A DNA stretch of 64,000 bases from Agarivorans litoreus (GTDB lineage: Bacteria; Pseudomonadota; Gammaproteobacteria; Enterobacterales; Celerinatantimonadaceae): assembly GCF_019649015.1 (NCBI RefSeq), contig NZ_BLPI01000001.1, positions 2,683,001 to 2,747,000 of the forward strand, read 5' to 3'. Made by a program: the position numbers and the translations under genes. Of the stretch, positions 1 through 9,732 are shown in pieces. The notes beneath the pieces are model-generated. The model made no database searches, was not told where the DNA came from, and saw nothing but the letters and a program-made list of their open reading frames with translations. Numbering within the stretch: position 1 is the first letter of the stretch; every line of letters begins with the position of its first letter.

Positions 1-469
1 GTTGGGCAATGCTGGCTAAGTGGGTGCGGCTATCCACAAAAAATAGCTCTTGTTTAGCCAGTACTTGCATTAACCAATGCATTTCTGTGGGCAGCTGGGT
101 GAGTTGGCTACCCATGTGGTTGTTTAAGCCGGTTGCTTCTGGAAAGTCATTAATAGCTGCTTCTACACGTTGCTTAAAAGTTACTTCTTCTAAATTATCG
201 GGTAGTCCATAGGGGCCTAAAGCAATGGTGCCGCTGCCTTGCATCGGTAGATGCAACATTACTTCGCGTTGCTGCTGCTGAGCTTGTTCGGCAATCTCTT
301 TGGCATAAGGGCTTGATGGAAGTACCGATAAGGTAATATTGGGGTGTAGGTCTAGTAGTGCAAAGTCGCGAGCACTATTTCCGACATCATCAATGATGAT
401 GCTTAACTGCGCAGCCATGGCTGAGCTTGTTGCCAGCATACCTAGGCAAAGTAGAATTATTTTAACCAT
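1..469 (-). CDS. yibQ: Divergent polysaccharide deacetylase YibQ, 3' part outside window
   Basis: Partial gene: about 156 N-terminal residues are visible and the C-terminus runs off the left edge. The ATG lies inside the end of envC with a 13-bp overlap, so the two are translationally coupled. The protein starts with a signal peptide (hydrophobic IILLCLGMLATSS, then AMA) followed by the family signature IIIDDVGNS and the later motifs LPMQGSG and GLNNHMGSQLT, which are typical of the YibQ/DUF610 NodB-like deacetylase fold. It is predicted to act in the periplasm on a cell-wall or surface glycan; the substrate is unknown even for the family. The gpmM-envC-yibQ order is the same as in E. coli, which supports the name. 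Confidence 0.85.
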   Translation of the reverse strand, partial: MVKIILLCLGMLATSSAMAAQLSIIIDDVGNSARDFALLDLHPNITLSVLPSSPYAKEIAEQAQQQQREVMLHLPMQGSGTIALGPYGLPDNLEEVTFKQRVEAAINDFPEATGLNNHMGSQLTQLPTEMHWLMQVLAKQELFFVDSRTHLASIAQ

Positions 470-1647
470 TTACTGGGGTCTTGGGTTTGCCCTTTATGGC
501 GAATCTGGAAGAACAAGGCATTGGTCGTTTGGCCGCCAGTATTACCCGCATAAGCCACGGTTTGGCCAGCGCTTACTCGCTCACCAATTTCCGCGTTTAA
601 GCTTTGGTTGTAGCCGTAAAAACTTAGGTATTGCTCACCATGATCGATAGCGACGACCAGGCCATAACCACGCAACCAATCAGCGAATACAACATTACCA
701 GAAGCCACTGCTTTCACATTCGTACCAGGGTGAGAATCGATCACTATGCCTTGCCAGCGTGTTTGCCCCTGATTTTTACTGTTATAACTGTGCAGTACTT
801 TGCCTTTGAGCGGCCAAGGAAGTTTGCCTTTTGCCTTGGCGAGGCCAGTAAGAGGCGCTTTATCTAAGTTTTGTTTGAGGGCAAGTTGCTGTTGCTGTTC
901 TATTTGGTCACTAATCACTTGCTGTAAGTGCTGTTCATTAATTTGTAGCTGCTCTAAACGGCTTTGCTCAGTATTTTGCAGTTTATTAAGTTTAGCGAGT
1001 TGTTGCTTACGTTGATTTTGTTGAGACTGTAGCTGGTCCAGCTTTTGTTTTTGCTGAGCGACTAAGCCTTCTAAATGCTTTTGCACCTCGGCCAGTTGGC
1101 TTTGAACTTTGCTTAACTCTAGTTGCTGGAAGCTGACTTGCTCTAAGGCCTTGCTGCGGGCTTTGGCTAAATATTGGTAGTAGCTTAACATCCGCTCTAA
1201 ATCTGCGGCATTTTGTTGGTTCAGCAGCATCTTCATGTAATCGCTATTACCTAAGCGATAAGCGCTATTGATTTGTGCTTTAAGTGCTTGTTGCTGTTGA
1301 GCTAGTTTTTCTTCTAGCTGTTGCTCTTGCTGCTGAATATTTTGTTGTTCTATTTTGGAGTGGGAAAGCTGATTGTTAAGTTTGCGCAGTTGTTGACTGG
1401 AGTCTGCTAGAGCCAACTCATATTGTCTTAGCTGCTCTTGCGCCTTAGTTATGTCACTTTTGCGCTTTTTAAGTTGTTGTTGTTGCTGTTTGAGTTGCTG
1501 TTGAACCTCGAGCAACTGTTGTTGTTCGTTGGCATGAAGTGGCGGGCAGAGCAATAGCAAAACGCCAGCAATAAGGCTGGCGTTAAACAGGCGAATAAGG
1601 CGCTTGTTAGCGCCTTGTTTCGAAGCTGAAATAGGCTCTTTCATCAA
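457..1647 (-). CDS. envC: Murein hydrolase activator EnvC
   Basis: 396-residue periplasmic activator of the septal amidases AmiA/AmiB during daughter-cell separation. An N-terminal signal peptide (LIAGVLLLLCPPLHA) is followed by about 230 residues of very Gln/Lys/Leu-rich coiled coil and a C-terminal LytM (M23) domain. The domain is degenerate: the first metal His region reads GIVIDSHPGTNVKAV, FYGYN stands where active enzymes have YGH, and LFFQIRHKG stands in place of HxH. This is the pattern of a non-catalytic EnvC rather than an active endopeptidase. It starts 4 bp after gpmM and overlaps yibQ, so the three genes form one operon. Confidence 0.93.
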   Translation of the reverse strand: MMKEPISASKQGANKRLIRLFNASLIAGVLLLLCPPLHANEQQQLLEVQQQLKQQQQQLKKRKSDITKAQEQLRQYELALADSSQQLRKLNNQLSHSKIEQQNIQQQEQQLEEKLAQQQQALKAQINSAYRLGNSDYMKMLLNQQNAADLERMLSYYQYLAKARSKALEQVSFQQLELSKVQSQLAEVQKHLEGLVAQQKQKLDQLQSQQNQRKQQLAKLNKLQNTEQSRLEQLQINEQHLQQVISDQIEQQQQLALKQNLDKAPLTGLAKAKGKLPWPLKGKVLHSYNSKNQGQTRWQGIVIDSHPGTNVKAVASGNVVFADWLRGYGLVVAIDHGEQYLSFYGYNQSLNAEIGERVSAGQTVAYAGNTGGQTTNALFFQIRHKGQTQDPSKWLK

Positions 1648-1651
1648 GCCA

Positions 1652-3184
1652 TTATTTCAAATTCATCAATACCTTGCCAGTCATTTCTGCTGGAGTTTCC
1701 ATGCCCATCAAGCTTAGCATTGTTGGGGCAATATCACTTAAACGACCGCCTTCAACTGGGGTTGCTTCGCGACCGTAGTAGATGAAAGGTACAGGCAGGT
1801 TGGTATGAGCTGTGTGAATGCCACCCGTTTCTGGGTCAACCATTTGCTCGGCGTTACCGTGGTCGGCTGTGATTAAACACTCGCCGCCTACTTTATCTAG
1901 TGCTTCAACCAAACGGCCAATGCTCTTATCTACGGCTTCACAGGCTTTAACTGCAGCATCGTATACGCCAGTGTGGCCAACCATGTCGCCGTTAGGGTAG
2001 TTACAAATGATAACGTCGTACTTGCCGCTCTCGATTGCAGCTACAAACTTGTCGGTTAGCATTTCCGAGTTCATTTCTGGTTGTAGGTCGTAAGTAGCTA
2101 CTTTTGGAGAAGGAATAAGCTCGCGGTCTTCACCTACAAAGGCTTCTTCTTTACCGCCGTTAAAGAAGAACGTCACGTGGGCGTATTTTTCTGTTTCAGA
2201 AATACGCAGTTGCGTTTTGTTGTTCTTTTCTAGCCACTCGCCGAGTGTGTTCACTAAGTCTGTAGGGCCATAAGCACAAGGAGCTTTAATGTCCGCTGCA
2301 TATTGGGTAAGTGTAACAAAGGTACATGCAGGTACTTTAGCGCGCTCAAACCCAGTGAAGTCTTGCTCAACAAAACAACGTGAAATTTCACGGGCACGGT
2401 CAGCACGGAAGTTCATGAACAATACCGCATCGCCATCGTTAATGCTGGCTGCGCTTTCGCCTACTACTGATGCCTTAACAAACTCATCGTTTTCGTCACG
2501 CGCGTAAGCTGCTGCTAGTGCTTCAGTAGCGTTAGCGTAGCTGTATTCAGCTTTACCTTCGGTAAGCAATTGATAAGCTTCTTCTACACGTTCCCAACGG
2601 TTATCACGGTCCATTGCGTAGTAACGGCCTACTAAAGAAGCGATACGACCGGTACCAATTTCAGCAAATTTTGCATCGAACTTTTCAATTGAGCCTTGCG
2701 CGCTGCGTGGTGGAGTGTCACGTCCGTCCAAGAAAGCGTGTAAGTAAATTTCTTTTGCGCCTTGCTTAGCGGCTAATTCAATCGCAGCTAGCATGTGATC
2801 TTCGTGGCTGTGAACACCGCCTGGAGAAAGTAGACCCATGATGTGAACGGCTTTACCGGCAGCTACGGCTTTATCTACCGCACCTACTAATACTTCGTTA
2901 GTGAAAAAGTCACCGTCTGTAATTGACTTACCAACACGGGTAAGTTCTTGGTATACAACGCGACCAGCACCGATGTTAGTGTGACCAACTTCTGAGTTGC
3001 CCATTTGTCCGTCTGGTAAACCTACATCTAGGCCCGAACCCGAGATAAGGGTGCTAGCAGCAGTTTCCCAAAGGTTGTCTAATACTGGTGTGTTGGCGTT
3101 TGCTACAGCGTTGTTGGCGCTGTCTTGGCGGTAGCCCCAGCCGTCCATAATAACGAGTGCTAAAGGCTTTTTGCTTGCAGACAT
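1652..3184 (-). CDS. gpmM: 2,3-bisphosphoglycerate-independent phosphoglycerate mutase
   Basis: 510 residues. Cofactor-independent, Mn-dependent glycolytic enzyme that interconverts 3- and 2-phosphoglycerate in the cytosol. It begins with the metal-binding VIMDGWGY and carries the phosphoserine motif [10 protein letters not shown], then [12 protein letters not shown] and the C-terminal [10 protein letters not shown] metal ligands. The start is the ATG before SASKKPLAL because GAGGAA sits about 8 nt upstream; the frame stays open 32 codons further up but without a ribosome site. It is the first gene of the gpmM-envC-yibQ operon and is divergent from yibN. Confidence 0.96.
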   Translation of the reverse strand: MSASKKPLALVIMDGWGYRQDSANNAVANANTPVLDNLWETAASTLISGSGLDVGLPDGQMGNSEVGHTNIGAGRVVYQELTRVGKSITDGDFFTNEVLVGAVDKAVAAGKAVHIMGLLSPGGVHSHEDHMLAAIELAAKQGAKEIYLHAFLDGRDTPPRSAQGSIEKFDAKFAEIGTGRIASLVGRYYAMDRDNRWERVEEAYQLLTEGKAEYSYANATEALAAAYARDENDEFVKASVVGESAASINDGDAVLFMNFRADRAREISRCFVEQDFTGFERAKVPACTFVTLTQYAADIKAPCAYGPTDLVNTLGEWLEKNNKTQLRISETEKYAHVTFFFNGGKEEAFVGEDRELIPSPKVATYDLQPEMNSEMLTDKFVAAIESGKYDVIICNYPNGDMVGHTGVYDAAVKACEAVDKSIGRLVEALDKVGGECLITADHGNAEQMVDPETGGIHTAHTNLPVPFIYYGREATPVEGGRLSDIAPTMLSLMGMETPAEMTGKVLMNLK

Positions 3185-3436
3185 TGCAATTTCCTCAATC
3201 GGTAAATGTTTAAGTGAAAAACGAATTAGTGAAATATTACTACATTTTTTGTTCGAGTCACCTGATTGAGCGCAAATCAACCGAGATTAGTTGTTTTTGC
3301 TCAGATTTGTTCTGGTGTATGAATCTTAGGTCAATTTGCGAGCTTTGGCGCGCTTGAGAGCTGCTATTCTTCTCGCTCAGGTGTATACTCTCGCCCCAAT
3401 ATCACTAACTATTTGCTTAACTGGAATTGTCATACT

Positions 3437-3865
3437 ATGCAGCAAGTTGTCGAATTTGTCGGAAATAACCCTATCATTTCATTCGCTTGGGTCGGTTTGT
3501 TCGGTGCCGTTATCTACACTTTTATCCAACCAATGCTGTCGAAGGTTACCTCGGTAGGCAATCACGAAGCGACATTGCTCATTAATAAAGAAGATGCAGT
3601 TGTGGTGGATGTTCGTACTAACGACGAGTACAAAAAAGGGTATATTGCGGGCGCACGTCACATTCCTTTAACCCAAATACAGGCTAATAACTTTAAGCCT
3701 ATTGAAAATTTAAAGGGCAACCCCATTATCGTTGTATGTGAAACAGGGATGCGTTCAGGCTCAGCGGCTAACGCTCTGGTTAAAGGCGGTTTTGAGAAAG
3801 TGTATAACCTACGCGGCGGCATGACCGATTGGAAATCAGCAAACCTACCGATCACTAAGAAGTAA
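3437..3865 (+). CDS. yibN: Membrane-anchored rhodanese-like protein YibN
   Basis: 142 residues: one N-terminal membrane segment (about residues 12-30) and a single rhodanese domain. DVRTNDEY and the active-site loop CETGMRSG are present, with the catalytic Cys at about residue 101, so persulfide or sulfur transfer is possible. I start it at the ATG of MQQVVEF, which aligns with the family N-terminus; an upstream in-frame codon exists. It is divergent from gpmM and upstream of secB as in E. coli, except that the glutaredoxin gene grxC usually found between yibN and secB is absent. The physiological role is not established. Confidence 0.85.
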   Translation: MQQVVEFVGNNPIISFAWVGLFGAVIYTFIQPMLSKVTSVGNHEATLLINKEDAVVVDVRTNDEYKKGYIAGARHIPLTQIQANNFKPIENLKGNPIIVVCETGMRSGSAANALVKGGFEKVYNLRGGMTDWKSANLPITKK

Positions 3866-3934
3866 GATCGAGTTTTAATGGCTAGCGCTCTAGCGATTAA
3901 GCAATTTTAAATAAATGTATTAAAGGTAATTATC

Positions 3935-4411
3935 ATGGCTGAAGCAGCTACCACTGAAGCACCACAAGTAGAATTTGCAATTCAACGTATTTACACAAAA
4001 GATATTTCTTTTGAAACACCTAACTCTCCGCAAATCTTTCAACAAGAGTGGAAACCAGAAGTTAAGGTTGATCTAGACACTACTAGCAACAAACTCGCTG
4101 ATAACGTATTTGAGGTGGTTTTAACACTTACTGTTACTGCTAAAGTTGGCGAGCAAACTGCGTTCTTATGTGAAGTTCACCAAGGTGGTATTTTCACTCT
4201 AGGTAACATGCCAGAGCCTCAACTTGCTCACGCAATTAACGCTTACTGCCCTAATATTCTTTTCCCTTATGCACGTGAAGCGGTATCTAACCTAGTTAAC
4301 CGTGGTTCTTTCCCACAAATTAACTTGGCGCCTGTTAACTTTGATGCTTTGTTTGCTAACTATGTACAACAGCAAGCAGAACAGCAACAAGCGGCTAAAG
4401 CTGACGCTTAA
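3935..4411 (+). CDS. secB: Protein-export chaperone SecB
   Basis: 158-residue cytosolic tetrameric chaperone that keeps preproteins unfolded and hands them to SecA. The characteristic core is visible: [21 protein letters not shown] near the N-terminus, the beta-strand [13 protein letters not shown], and [18 protein letters not shown]. The C-terminal tail is rich in Gln/Ala, unlike the rest. The AAGGTAATTATC stretch before the ATG is a usable ribosome site. The stop codon TAA shares one base with the gpsA ATG, so secB-gpsA is a coupled pair as in other enterobacterial and marine gammaproteobacteria. Confidence 0.97.
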   Translation: MAEAATTEAPQVEFAIQRIYTKDISFETPNSPQIFQQEWKPEVKVDLDTTSNKLADNVFEVVLTLTVTAKVGEQTAFLCEVHQGGIFTLGNMPEPQLAHAINAYCPNILFPYAREAVSNLVNRGSFPQINLAPVNFDALFANYVQQQAEQQQAAKADA

Positions 4412-5418
4412 TGGTTAACTCAAAGGCGACTATGACCGTATTGGGCGCTGGCTCATACGGTACCGCGTTGGCAATTGCGATTGCCCGAAATGGACAACGT
4501 ACCGTGTTATGGGGTCATGAGCCTGAGCATGTGGCTGCACTTGATGCAGCCCGTGAAAACCAAGATTTCCTGCCTGGAGTTGCTTTCCCTGAAAGCCTAG
4601 AACTAGAAGCTGATTTAGCCACTGCGGTTGCGCAAAGTGACAACCTGCTGGTGGTAGTGCCTAGTTTTGCCTTCGCTGATGTAATGCGTCAGATAAAGCC
4701 TATGTTAAGCGAACAATCACGAGTAGCCTGGGCAACCAAAGGTTTAGAAGCGAATACCGGACATTTATTGTCTGAGGTTGCTGTTGATGTCTTGGGTGAG
4801 CAGGTGTCGTTGGCGGTGATCTCTGGGCCAACGTTTGCTAAAGAACTTGCAGCAGGTTTGCCTACCGCGATTTCTGCCTCTTCTTCAGATGCTGAGTTTG
4901 TGCGCTATTTGGCAAAGGTAATGCACTGTGAGCGAAGCTTTAGGGTGTACACCAATAACGATATTATTGGCGTGCAGCTTGGTGGCGCAGTTAAAAATGT
5001 TATTGCGATTGGCGCTGGTTTGGCCGATGGGTTAGGCTTTGGCGCAAATGCAAGAACGGCCTTAATCACCCGAGGGCTGCGTGAAATGACTCGTTTGGGT
5101 AAAGCCTTAGGCGCTGATACCGAGACCTTTATGGGTATGGCTGGTCTTGGTGATTTGGTGCTTACTTGTACCGATAATCAAAGTCGTAATCGGCGATTTG
5201 GTCTGGCTTTAGGTAAAGGCAAAAACAAGCAACAAGCTGAGCAAGAAATTGGTCAAGTTGTTGAAGGTTTCCGCAATACTAAAGAAGTTTACTTGTTAGC
5301 TGAAAGAGTTGGTGTTGAAATGCCAATTGTAGAGCAAATATATCAAGTACTTTATGAAAACAAATCCGTGCAAACTGCCGCTATGGATCTTTTGGCAAGG
5401 TCGCAAAAAGACGAATAA
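4411..5418 (+). CDS. gpsA: NAD(P)-dependent glycerol-3-phosphate dehydrogenase
   Basis: 335 residues. Reduces dihydroxyacetone phosphate to sn-glycerol-3-phosphate for phospholipid synthesis. The Rossmann motif LGAGSYGTA is at about residues 11-19. The GPTFAKELA motif and the catalytic-Lys segment [13 protein letters not shown] are present, followed by the substrate-binding stretch [11 protein letters not shown]. Translation is coupled to secB through a one-base stop/start overlap. The final 65 bp are also read in another frame as the start of the next gene. Confidence 0.96.
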   Translation: MVNSKATMTVLGAGSYGTALAIAIARNGQRTVLWGHEPEHVAALDAARENQDFLPGVAFPESLELEADLATAVAQSDNLLVVVPSFAFADVMRQIKPMLSEQSRVAWATKGLEANTGHLLSEVAVDVLGEQVSLAVISGPTFAKELAAGLPTAISASSSDAEFVRYLAKVMHCERSFRVYTNNDIIGVQLGGAVKNVIAIGAGLADGLGFGANARTALITRGLREMTRLGKALGADTETFMGMAGLGDLVLTCTDNQSRNRRFGLALGKGKNKQQAEQEIGQVVEGFRNTKEVYLLAERVGVEMPIVEQIYQVLYENKSVQTAAMDLLARSQKDE

Positions 5419-6262
5419 GGCCTTAGTCGCCTTAGCCTTGTTTTTGGTGAGCAGTATTTCCGATGCTGCTGCCATTAAAGTTGTTGTTCCCTCCGATGTT
5501 TATCAAGACTATTTGTTATTCCTTGCTGGCCGCGATCCGGTTTCCATCCAAGATTTTTCAGGGGCTCATAGCCGAAGAGATGTGGTAGAGGTCGCTTTGT
5601 TTATACAAGCACTGCGCCTTGGTGGTTGGAAGGAACCAATTTATTTCAGTAAGGTAGACAGCTATCAACGCACCATGCGTTTGTTAACTCATGGGGACGT
5701 GGTTGCAAGTGCAACAACAATGTTTACTCGTGATATAAGCGCACACCCAAATTTATTAGAAACTCAGCCGGTAGTGGAGAAAGGGCAATTTGAAGTGGGT
5801 TTATACCTCAAGGACAGTAGCCCTTTGTTGCAGGGCGCAACACCAACTCTATCGCAGATAAAACGCTTAAAAGTGGTGTCAAACAAGCAATGGTCGGTAG
5901 ACTGGAGTACTTTAGAACAGCTGGGTTTTAATCACCGCATTCATACCACTAAATGGCAGAGCCAAGTAAAAATGGTTGATATTGGCAGAGCAGATGCTTT
6001 ACTCGCCCCTTTTCAAGCCAGCGATGATATGAGTTTACAAGCCTTTGGTGTAAGCCTAAAACCTTTGCCGGGGATTAAGCTTGCATTGCAAGACTCGAGA
6101 CGCTTTGTGATTAGTCGGTCAGCAATTGATAATCGCCGGGTATTTTTGGCTTTAGAGATGGGGTTAACAGAATTAAAACGCCAAGGGGTTATCACTCAGG
6201 CTTATCAACAGTCGGGCTTTTTACAAAGCAAAGTAGCCGATTGGCAGTTAATAACACCATAG
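5354..6262 (+). CDS. Exported substrate-binding-like protein of unknown ligand
   Basis: 302 residues with an N-terminal export signal ([23 protein letters not shown], cleavage probably near residue 40) preceded by an unusually polar leader. The body ([34 protein letters not shown], a central strand with [13 protein letters not shown], and a C-terminal [16 protein letters not shown] helix region) looks like a type II periplasmic solute-binding fold, but no ligand or family name can be given. No transporter permease or ATPase is adjacent, so it may be an orphan sensor-type binding protein. The only ATG in frame lies 65 bp inside gpsA and has a weak ribosome site; this start is uncertain. A strong terminator follows directly. 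Confidence 0.65.
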   Translation: MKTNPCKLPLWIFWQGRKKTNKALVALALFLVSSISDAAAIKVVVPSDVYQDYLLFLAGRDPVSIQDFSGAHSRRDVVEVALFIQALRLGGWKEPIYFSKVDSYQRTMRLLTHGDVVASATTMFTRDISAHPNLLETQPVVEKGQFEVGLYLKDSSPLLQGATPTLSQIKRLKVVSNKQWSVDWSTLEQLGFNHRIHTTKWQSQVKMVDIGRADALLAPFQASDDMSLQAFGVSLKPLPGIKLALQDSRRFVISRSAIDNRRVFLALEMGLTELKRQGVITQAYQQSGFLQSKVADWQLITP

Positions 6263-6264
6263 AC

Positions 6265-6290
6265 AAAAAGGTAGCCTAAGCTACCTTTTT
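6265..6290. terminator. Bidirectional intrinsic terminator
   Basis: Perfect 11-bp inverted repeat AAAAAGGTAGC / GCTACCTTTTT around a 4-base loop. It has A and T tracts at both ends, so it can stop transcription from the binding-like gene on the left (plus strand) and from nfuA on the right (minus strand). Confidence 0.9.
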
Positions 6291-6313
6291 TGCTAATAGT
6301 AGTAACCAGTGTT

Positions 6314-6892
6314 CTAGTAGTAAGAGTGCTCACCGGCTTGGTGCTCAGTGACATCTTTTACACCGGTTAGTTCACCTGGGAAGGCTTCAAGCAACTGCTT
6401 TTCGATGCCTTCTTTTAGCGTAACATCTACCATGCTACAACCATTACAACCGCCGCCAAACTGCAATACAACAACGCCTTCTTCGGTTAGCTCCATCACG
6501 CTAACTTTACCACCGTGTGAGGCCAAGTTAGGATTAACCTGAGTTTCAATGGTGTATTCAACACGCTCAATCAGTGGAGCGTCATCATCTACTTTGCGCA
6601 TCTTGGCGTTAGGTGCTTTAAGGGTAAGTTGCGAGCCCACTTTGTCGGTCACAAAGTCAATTTCAGCTTCTTCTAAAAATGGCGCGCTAGCAGTATCTAC
6701 CATGGCTTTAAAACCATCGAATTGTAGTGCGGTATCATCCTCTTCAACCGATTCTGGTGGGCAATAAGAAACACCACACTCTGCGCTTGGTGTACCAGGA
6801 TTAACCACAAATACACGAATATGGGTGCCTTCAGGCTGTTGTTCTAGCAGCTTAACAAAGTGTTGTTGCGCTGTTTCTGAGATCGATACCAT
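6314..6892 (-). CDS. nfuA: Fe-S biogenesis protein NfuA
   Basis: 192-residue iron-sulfur carrier. The N-terminal half is a degenerate A-type (HesB/IscA-like) domain. The C-terminal Nfu domain carries [12 protein letters not shown] with Cys149 and Cys152, which bind a [4Fe-4S] cluster at the dimer interface. The start is supported by GAGGAAGCAG just ahead of ATG. It lies downstream of comF on the same strand, the same arrangement as E. coli bioH/gntX-nfuA, and ends against the bidirectional terminator. Confidence 0.96.
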   Translation of the reverse strand: MVSISETAQQHFVKLLEQQPEGTHIRVFVVNPGTPSAECGVSYCPPESVEEDDTALQFDGFKAMVDTASAPFLEEAEIDFVTDKVGSQLTLKAPNAKMRKVDDDAPLIERVEYTIETQVNPNLASHGGKVSVMELTEEGVVVLQFGGGCNGCSMVDVTLKEGIEKQLLEAFPGELTGVKDVTEHQAGEHSYY

Positions 6893-6970
6893 CTGCTTCC
6901 TCGATACCTGACTAAAATACTAGGGATTATTGTACGGCTTTTTAAACCGCTCTGCTAGTGTTGCGAGAGC

Positions 6971-7687
6971 TTATCTTCGTTGTGAGGGTTTTGGAGTGCG
7001 GGCAATGGCCCAGATGTCGACTCGTTCAGCGCCGACACCTTTAAGCTGCCTAGCTAGCACGTTAGCGGTGCTACCGGTTGTTACAACATCATCAACTATT
7101 ACCCAGTGTTTATAGTTAAGCGTATTTTGGCAACTAAAGCTGGCGGCTAAGGCTTTTTGTCGCTGGCGGCGGGTTAACCCTGCCTGGCTTGAACCATAAT
7201 GTTTGCGCGTAAACGGCTTTTGCATTGGTTTAGCTGCGTGCTTTGCCAATTGCTTACATAAAACCTCACTTTGGTTAAAACCACGCCGCCACTGCTTAAA
7301 CCAATGTAAGGGCACTGGGCAAAAGGCTTCTGGTATGGGAGCTTGAGTGTGTTGAATATGCTGCCAAATAAGTTGGCCTAAGGGCTTCGCCAAATGTTGC
7401 TGTTTGGCATATTTGTAGGCTTTAATCATCGGCTCTATCGGCCATTGGTAGTCACTTAAACAGAATACTTGATCGTAAAAAGGCACGTTGCCTTGGCACT
7501 CGCCGCATATTCCTGGCTCTGCTAAGGGTAAATAACACGTCTCACAACGGTGTTGGTTTGGCGTTAACAGTAGAGTGCGGCAGCTCTCGCAACAAGCCTG
7601 ATCGAGCCTCTTACTTTGGAAACAAAAATCACAGTGTTCAGACAAAACTAAGCGGGAGTTTAAAGCCGCGTGAAATCTAGTTAACAT
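6971..7687 (-). CDS. comF: ComF/GntX-type phosphoribosyltransferase-like protein
   Basis: 238 residues. The N-terminal part has paired cysteines (CDFC, CCESC, CETC, CGEC) that probably bind zinc. The C-terminal part has the PRPP-binding motif VIVDDVVTTGSTA of type I phosphoribosyltransferases. The family is linked to DNA uptake and use in competent bacteria and is called GntX in E. coli. Of two adjacent ATGs the second is chosen because AGGA lies 5 nt before it. The start is only 32 bp from the divergent bioH start, so the two share a promoter region. Confidence 0.88.
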   Translation of the reverse strand: MLTRFHAALNSRLVLSEHCDFCFQSKRLDQACCESCRTLLLTPNQHRCETCYLPLAEPGICGECQGNVPFYDQVFCLSDYQWPIEPMIKAYKYAKQQHLAKPLGQLIWQHIQHTQAPIPEAFCPVPLHWFKQWRRGFNQSEVLCKQLAKHAAKPMQKPFTRKHYGSSQAGLTRRQRQKALAASFSCQNTLNYKHWVIVDDVVTTGSTANVLARQLKGVGAERVDIWAIARTPKPSQRR

Positions 7688-7719
7688 GAGCATCCTTTTT
7701 GATCAGTAGTTAAGTGTAG

Positions 7720-8493
7720 ATGAGTAAATTGCATTTTGAACGTCATGGCTCAGGCCCTGCGCTCATTCTTATTCATGGTTGGGGCTTAAACGGTGCTGTT
7801 TGGCAGCCTATAACCGAGCTATTGGCCGAGCAATTCAGCGTATATCTGGTGGATTTACCCGGCTTTGGCTACTCGCCTGCTATTGAGCCGCTTAGCTTAG
7901 ATGGCATGGTGCAAGCTATTAGTGCTCAGGTGCCCGAGCGGGCCATTTGGTTAGGCTGGTCTTTAGGTGGTTTAGTGGCAAAGTATGCAGCTATTCACCA
8001 GCCTCAGCAGGTTGCTGGTTTAATTACTGTGGCCAGCTCGGCCCACTTTATTGCTAAATCGGAGTGGCCGGGAATTCAGGCAAAAGTGCTCGATGGTTTT
8101 GCCAGTGGTTTACAGCAAGATTTTAAGAAAACCTTACAGCAATTTTTGGCCATCCAAGCCATGGGGAGCGTTCAAGCTAAGCAAGATATCAAGCAGCTTC
8201 GAGAGCTACTGGCAACTAGGCCTTTGCCCCAGCTTAGCGCTTTAGAACAGGGCTTGGCTTTGTTGCAAAGCCAAGACTTACGTGATGAATTAGCGCAAAT
8301 CTCAATGCCTTGGTTACAGCTATATGGTCGTAGCGATGCGCTGGTACCAAAGGCCGCTATGCAGCAACATGCCGAGCTTCACCCCGCGGCAACTCAATAC
8401 TTATTTGCTAGTTCTTCACATGCACCATTTATCTCTGAGAAGCAGCTATTTGCTGAAAAAGTACTCAGCTTCGCGCGCAGCATAGTGGTGTAA
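7720..8493 (+). CDS. bioH: Pimeloyl-ACP methyl ester carboxylesterase BioH
   Basis: 257-residue alpha/beta hydrolase that removes the methyl group from pimeloyl-ACP methyl ester, ending the disguised fatty-acid stage of biotin synthesis. LILIHGWGLNG forms the oxyanion region, GWSLGG gives nucleophile Ser81, YGRSDALVP gives Asp206 and SSSHAPF gives His234: a complete triad at the family spacing. Divergent from comF-nfuA as in E. coli. The biotin ligase/repressor gene birA is also in this window, far away at 43.1 kb. Confidence 0.93.
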   Translation: MSKLHFERHGSGPALILIHGWGLNGAVWQPITELLAEQFSVYLVDLPGFGYSPAIEPLSLDGMVQAISAQVPERAIWLGWSLGGLVAKYAAIHQPQQVAGLITVASSAHFIAKSEWPGIQAKVLDGFASGLQQDFKKTLQQFLAIQAMGSVQAKQDIKQLRELLATRPLPQLSALEQGLALLQSQDLRDELAQISMPWLQLYGRSDALVPKAAMQQHAELHPAATQYLFASSSHAPFISEKQLFAEKVLSFARSIVV

Positions 8494-8560
8494 AAGTGAG
8501 CAATTTGCTAGAATTAAGGCTAACTATGATCGAGCTAGCATCTAACTAAGCGGAGGGCAT

Positions 8561-8794
8561 ATGCAAATTGGCGCGGCAAGTAGCGGTTTTCAAATTATTG
8601 CTAACGCAAATCAGCAGGTTAGTGAAAGTGCTCAAACCCTTGCTGAAGTAGCGGCAAAACGTGAACCACAGCAAAACGAAGTGGTTGATGCCATGGTGAG
8701 CCTTAGCCAAGCTGAGCTTTATGCTAAAGCTGGCGCTAAGGTGATACAAACCGAATCTAAAATGTTAGGCACTTTACTGGATGTAGAGGCCTAG
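8561..8794 (+). CDS. Small conserved protein, possibly motility-related
   Basis: 77 residues with a strong ribosome site (GGAGG 5 nt before ATG). No signal peptide or membrane segment. The C-terminal stretch ([31 protein letters not shown]) is a heptad-like amphipathic helix. It loosely resembles the short YjfB-type motility proteins of Bacillus and small flagellar-associated proteins, but this is a weak impression. It ends one base before the start of the metalloprotease-like gene, so the two are almost certainly co-transcribed and may act together. Confidence 0.7.
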   Translation: MQIGAASSGFQIIANANQQVSESAQTLAEVAAKREPQQNEVVDAMVSLSQAELYAKAGAKVIQTESKMLGTLLDVEA

Positions 8795-8795
8795 T

Positions 8796-9713
8796 ATGAA
8801 TATCAATGTTAGCTTGCCTAATGTTTTCCCCAATACCTTAACTCCGCCTACGGATTCAGCCCGTCGCGATAATCAGTTGCGTCAGGTGATAGCTCAACCC
8901 AAAGAAGTGGCTAGTTTTGCCAAAGAGCCCGAGGTAGGCACTGAGAAAGACCGTAACAAGCCACAAGCCACGGCTCAATATCCTCAGGTTCAAGAACAGC
9001 AAGCTAAGATTAACGAACGCGAAGCACAGCAAGGTCGCGAGCAACAAGGCGAGCAGCAGGGTAAACAAAACGAGCAAAAAGGCAGTCAAGAACAGTCGGG
9101 GTCAGATCAACCCAGTGCCAGACAAAAAGGCCAAAATGAGCTTAACGAAAGCGAACAGAAGAAAGTTGATGAGCTAAGTGCGCGCGACCAAGAGGTCCGC
9201 ACCCACGAAGCGCAACATCAAGCGGTAGGCGGGCAATACGCCAGTGCCGCCTCTTTTGAGTTTGAACGTGGCCCAGATGGAAAGCAATATGCGGTAGGCG
9301 GTGAAGTGTCTATCGATGTGAGTGAAATCCCCGACGACCCACAAGCTACCATTGCTAAAATGGAGCAGGTACAACGGGCGGCGTTAGCACCCGCAGAGCC
9401 TTCCTCGCAAGATCGGCAAGTGGCCGCACAGGCTCAACAAAAAGCCGCCGAAGCACAGCGCGAACTTAATCATGCACAACCGCCTGGTTTGCTGGCATCA
9501 GACGAACAACCTTCAGCCTTTGGCGCCATTGCTGCCGAAGGTGCCGAATTTGAACCCACTCAGCAAGCGCGAGAGCAGCAAAATGCTCGAGCTTTGCAGC
9601 AACGCTACCCCGATATCGCACAGCAAATGGCGCAGCGTAATCAAACCATTGAACAGCGCTATAGCAGTGCTGCGGCCTTTAGGCCGCAATCTCAACTAAG
9701 TTTACAAGCTTAA
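8796..9713 (+). CDS. SprA-related putative metalloprotease
   Basis: 305 residues. The first 120 residues are low-complexity and rich in Gln, Glu and Lys, probably disordered. A conserved block follows with [13 protein letters not shown], an HExxH zinc-protease signature, then [30 protein letters not shown] and [19 protein letters not shown]. This is the pattern of the SprA-related family annotated as putative metalloproteases. The C-terminal 100 residues are again Gln/Ala-rich. No signal peptide is seen, so it acts in the cytosol or leaves by another route. Protease activity is inferred from the motif only. It is paired with the 77-residue gene upstream. Confidence 0.82.
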   Translation: MNINVSLPNVFPNTLTPPTDSARRDNQLRQVIAQPKEVASFAKEPEVGTEKDRNKPQATAQYPQVQEQQAKINEREAQQGREQQGEQQGKQNEQKGSQEQSGSDQPSARQKGQNELNESEQKKVDELSARDQEVRTHEAQHQAVGGQYASAASFEFERGPDGKQYAVGGEVSIDVSEIPDDPQATIAKMEQVQRAALAPAEPSSQDRQVAAQAQQKAAEAQRELNHAQPPGLLASDEQPSAFGAIAAEGAEFEPTQQAREQQNARALQQRYPDIAQQMAQRNQTIEQRYSSAAAFRPQSQLSLQA

Positions 9714-9732
9714 TCTATTTCTCTGCTCTAAT

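Noticed and set aside
457..1647. EnvC as an active M23 endopeptidase
   Set aside because: The zinc-ligand positions are replaced (FYGYN, LFFQIRHKG), as in non-catalytic EnvC activators.
9001..9130. Gln/Glu-rich coding stretch as a tandem repeat array
   Set aside because: The codons are irregular with no fixed period; it is low-complexity protein sequence.
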